From: Desulfobacteraceae bacterium
GTDB taxonomy: Bacteria; Desulfobacterota; Desulfobacteria; Desulfobacterales; Desulfobacteraceae
DNA: 9,162 nucleotides
Assembly (NCBI GenBank): GCA_022712835.1
Contig: JAFLJU010000293.1
Coordinates: 1-9,162, forward strand
Direction of reading: 5' to 3'
Shown: positions 6,968 to 9,162 of the stretch, one piece after another
Numbering within the stretch: position 1 is the first letter of the stretch
Layout: every line of letters begins with the position of its first letter
The notes under the pieces: model-generated
The model's database searches: none
The model's input: only the letters and a program-made list of their open reading frames with translations
What the model was told of the DNA's origin: nothing
Translations under genes and position numbers: made by a program

Positions 6968-7852
6968 TTAGTGGGGCAAATTAGACCCGATGGTCCGGGC
7001 AATGGTTTCCATGTTGGACAGATAATCAAAGGCCAAGGGGTCAATGGAAACAACACTGCCTTTGATGGCAGTGGAAATCTTTTGGGCGGCGTGCTGGTCA
7101 AACTGAGGCTGGACAAAAAGCACCCGGGTTTTGTTTAATTTCGCCTTTTTGATAATGGCGGACAGCTGTTTTCCCCTGGGGGCCTTTCCCATGGTTTCAA
7201 TGGCCATCTGGTTCAACCCATAGGTGTCTGTAAAATATCCGAAAACCGGGTGGAACACAAAAATCGTCTCCCCTTGAAAGGGGCTCAGGGTGGTTGTCAG
7301 GCGTTTATGAAGTCCATCCAGATCCCGGAGAAATTCCTTAAGGTTTTGCGCATAGGTGCTGCTGTTTTCCGGATCAAATCCCATCAATGCCGTTGCCATG
7401 GTTTTGGCCTGTATTTTTACCAGCAAAGGGCTCATCCAGATGTGGGGATCCTTGCCGGTGGGGTCTTGTTTGTCAAGATGATTTGTCTGGTCATGATCAT
7501 GGGATTCCATTTCACGAAGCACAATGCCCTTTCTTGTGTCAATAATTTGAATGGTACCTGAAATTGCCTTAATTTTATGTAGAAACCCATTTTCAAATGG
7601 AACCCCTATTCGAAAAAAGATATCAGCTGTTGTCAGGCGTTTGATCTGATCCGGTGAGGGTGAATAGGTGGAAGGATTTTTCCCGGGCTTCACCAGAACC
7701 TGAACGTTGGCATATTCTCCGGCAATTTTTTCAACAAAATATTGCTGGGGCAGGATGCTGACATAAACGTTTATGGGCGCTTTGGCAAGGGCCTGGGCAG
7801 GCAGCATTGCCATACAAGCCACCCAAAATATAAAAAATCCTCTAAACTTCAT
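6968..7852 (-). CDS. znuA: Periplasmic metal-binding protein of a Zn/Mn ABC transporter (ZnuA-like)
   Basis: This solute-binding protein (cluster A-I family) captures a divalent metal in the periplasm and delivers it to the permease. Its 294 residues begin with a signal peptide (1-23; positive start, hydrophobic core, cleavage after ALA at 21-23). Family landmarks are ILPQQYFVEKIAG (33-45), FRIGVPFE (80-87), DPHIWMSP (135-142), HPVFGYFTD (201-209) and IDPLAFDY (270-277). Likely metal ligands are His137, His201 and Asp271. The usual first ligand, His in the motif NPHTYEPTP, is replaced by Ser61 (NPSTYSPSP). A short acidic His loop (H118, H120, H125) is present, much shorter than in E. coli ZnuA. 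The start has AAGGAG seven bases upstream. The upstream cyclase ends 25 bases before the start, too little room for a full independent promoter there. The name is by family; the metal specificity is open. Confidence 0.92.
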   Translation of the reverse strand: MKFRGFFIFWVACMAMLPAQALAKAPINVYVSILPQQYFVEKIAGEYANVQVLVKPGKNPSTYSPSPDQIKRLTTADIFFRIGVPFENGFLHKIKAISGTIQIIDTRKGIVLREMESHDHDQTNHLDKQDPTGKDPHIWMSPLLVKIQAKTMATALMGFDPENSSTYAQNLKEFLRDLDGLHKRLTTTLSPFQGETIFVFHPVFGYFTDTYGLNQMAIETMGKAPRGKQLSAIIKKAKLNKTRVLFVQPQFDQHAAQKISTAIKGSVVSIDPLAFDYLSNMETIARTIGSNLPH

Positions 7853-7877
7853 TCGTGTCTCCTTAAGGTATACAAAA

Positions 7878-9113
7878 TTATCTGATCATATTGATTTCGG
7901 CGCCATCGCTTAAAGCGTCAATGAAAACTTCCATCCGGTCCCGGCCCTTTGCCTTGGCCTGGTAAAGGGCTATATCCGCCATTTTTATGATCCTCGACAC
8001 TGTGGTTTTTGAGGCGGTTTCCGTGACAATTCCCATGCTCAGGGTTACAAAAGACTGAACCTTTGATCCTTTGTGGGGAATGCGTAAGTCATGGAGGTTT
8101 TGTTGTATCTTTTTGGCAATGTGCAGGGCTCCATGGGCCATGGTATCCGGGAGGATAATGATAAATTCTTCCCCCCCGAACCGGGCACAAAAATCAGCGG
8201 GTCGGCCCAGGGCGTTACGGATCGCATCGGCCACCTCTTTAAGACAGGCATCTCCCTGGGAATGGCCGTATTCATCATTATATCGTTTGAAATAATCGAT
8301 GTCGGCCATGATAATGGAAACCGGGGTTCCCGATCGTTGGCTCAGGCTGAATTCAGTCGCTATCTTCTGGTTAAAATGCCGTCGGTTGGGGATCTGGGTC
8401 AATGCATCAAACAAGGCCTGGTGGTGGATGGTTTCATAGGCGGTTACCAGTTTTCTGCCGTAAAACAAGATGAAAAACAATCCCAGGGAACCCACGGTAA
8501 GATGCATGAGAAGGACTGGAAATAAATTGATTGAAGGTATATCAAACAGGCTGACAGAGATACCGCCAAGGATATCCCCTTGCCGGTAGCCTTGGGTGGT
8601 ATGGCATTTGAGGCAGGAGGCCTCGGCTTTCAGTGCTTTTATATAGAGAAAAACAGGTGTGTCCCCGGGGGTTAATTCAAAGGTTTCTGTGATTTGCTTC
8701 TGGTTAAAGGCCAACAAGGCATTTTTCTCCCAGGGGGTGGGCCGGTTTTCAGGTCGAATGGGTAAAAGACTGGTCATGTGAAACCTTACACGGTCTTGGG
8801 CGTCTGTCAATTCTGAAATCTGTCGGGTCATGTAGGAGGGGTTAATTTTGGTCAGAACCCCCATCTTTGTTTCAAGATTCTTTTCGGGGTCTTGTAAAAA
8901 AGCATTGGGCAGGGTTTCTTCTGTGACCTTCCCATAAACCCCGCCGTGGGAGGAATTCCATTCCCGGGTTACCACCACCTGATTAAAAAATATCTGGGCG
9001 GTATTGAATAGCATGGTGTCCCTGTTATTTTTTGCCGAGATAACACCCAATGAAAAGGAGATACCCAGTGCTAAAATCCAGAGAAAAATAACCATACCCA
9101 GCCGTTTATTCAT
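7878..9113 (-). CDS. Membrane diguanylate cyclase with periplasmic haem-binding Tll0287-like (DUF3365) domain
   Basis: This 411-residue inner-membrane protein is predicted to make c-di-GMP in response to a periplasmic redox or ligand signal. Membrane helices lie at about 7-26 and 196-217. Between them is a Tll0287-like/DUF3365 domain, recognised by TREWNSSHGGVYG (49-61), NPSYMTRQ (91-98) and a c-type haem motif CLKCH (C167, C170, H171). The cytoplasmic GGDEF domain follows: DALTQIPNRRHF (236-247), ADIDYFKRYNDEYGH (270-284), active-site loop GGEEF (313-317) and ADIALYQAKAKGRD (379-392). The inhibitory I-site motif RPAD (304-307) is in the canonical place, so product feedback is expected. The start ATG has AAGGA seven bases upstream. 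The 25-base gap to the znuA-like gene implies the two are co-transcribed. Its promoter lies within or beyond the last 49 bases of the window. Confidence 0.93.
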   Translation of the reverse strand: MNKRLGMVIFLWILALGISFSLGVISAKNNRDTMLFNTAQIFFNQVVVTREWNSSHGGVYGKVTEETLPNAFLQDPEKNLETKMGVLTKINPSYMTRQISELTDAQDRVRFHMTSLLPIRPENRPTPWEKNALLAFNQKQITETFELTPGDTPVFLYIKALKAEASCLKCHTTQGYRQGDILGGISVSLFDIPSINLFPVLLMHLTVGSLGLFFILFYGRKLVTAYETIHHQALFDALTQIPNRRHFNQKIATEFSLSQRSGTPVSIIMADIDYFKRYNDEYGHSQGDACLKEVADAIRNALGRPADFCARFGGEEFIIILPDTMAHGALHIAKKIQQNLHDLRIPHKGSKVQSFVTLSMGIVTETASKTTVSRIIKMADIALYQAKAKGRDRMEVFIDALSDGAEINMIR

Positions 9114-9162
9114 TTATTATCCTTAATGTGATGGTAAGAACAGAGTATTACAAAAGTTTTCA

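Noticed and set aside
7853..7877. Zur-type operator before the znuA-like gene.
   Set aside because: The 25-base gap contains mainly the ribosome site, and no clear palindrome of the known Zur type was seen here or in the 49 bases before the cyclase.
9144..9152. Possible extended -10 element (TGTAATACT on the minus strand) upstream of the haem cyclase gene.
   Set aside because: Only four of six -10 positions match, and the -35 region would fall at or beyond the window edge, so it cannot be supported.

Overview
The window shows two convergent gene clusters that meet near position 3,000-3,055. Gene density is high, genes overlap or sit a few bases apart, and Shine-Dalgarno sites are clear. The anaerobic (CbiD-type) corrinoid pathway, a haem-binding Tll0287-like/DUF3365 diguanylate cyclase and a PAS hybrid kinase together suggest an anaerobic Gram-negative bacterium. 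A sulfate reducer of the Desulfobacteraceae type is my best guess. That is an inference from gene style, not from a marker gene.

Plus strand, 1-3,000: the 3' end of a cobyrinate a,c-diamide synthase gene (cbiA) overlaps cbiD by 20 bases. cbiD overlaps a GAF-like/GGDEF diguanylate cyclase gene by 4 bases (ATGA), and this is followed after one base by a short trmO-family gene. Spacing this tight implies one transcript and translational coupling. It places a c-di-GMP enzyme and a tRNA-methyltransferase-like protein inside a cobalamin-synthesis operon.

Minus strand, 9,113 down to 3,056 (transcribed right to left): first a membrane diguanylate cyclase with a periplasmic CxxCH Tll0287-like domain, then a complete high-affinity metal ABC transporter of the zinc/manganese family (znuA-, znuC- and znuB-like), then a six-helix PAS hybrid histidine kinase with a receiver domain. 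The first four genes are separated by 25 bases, 62 bases and an 8-base overlap. The kinase follows after 69 bases that contain a small hairpin, and it is visibly more AT-rich, so it may be a separate unit.

Working picture: the ABC system imports a divalent metal. The substrate-binding protein lacks the usual first histidine ligand, so zinc specificity is uncertain. A haem-sensing cyclase is probably co-transcribed with it. The points most worth a second look are that link, the altered metal site, the His/Cys tail on the ATPase, and the cyclase embedded in the cobalamin operon. No RNA genes, insertion sequences, CRISPR arrays or phage genes were seen. Apart from the genes there is no stretch longer than about 70 bases.
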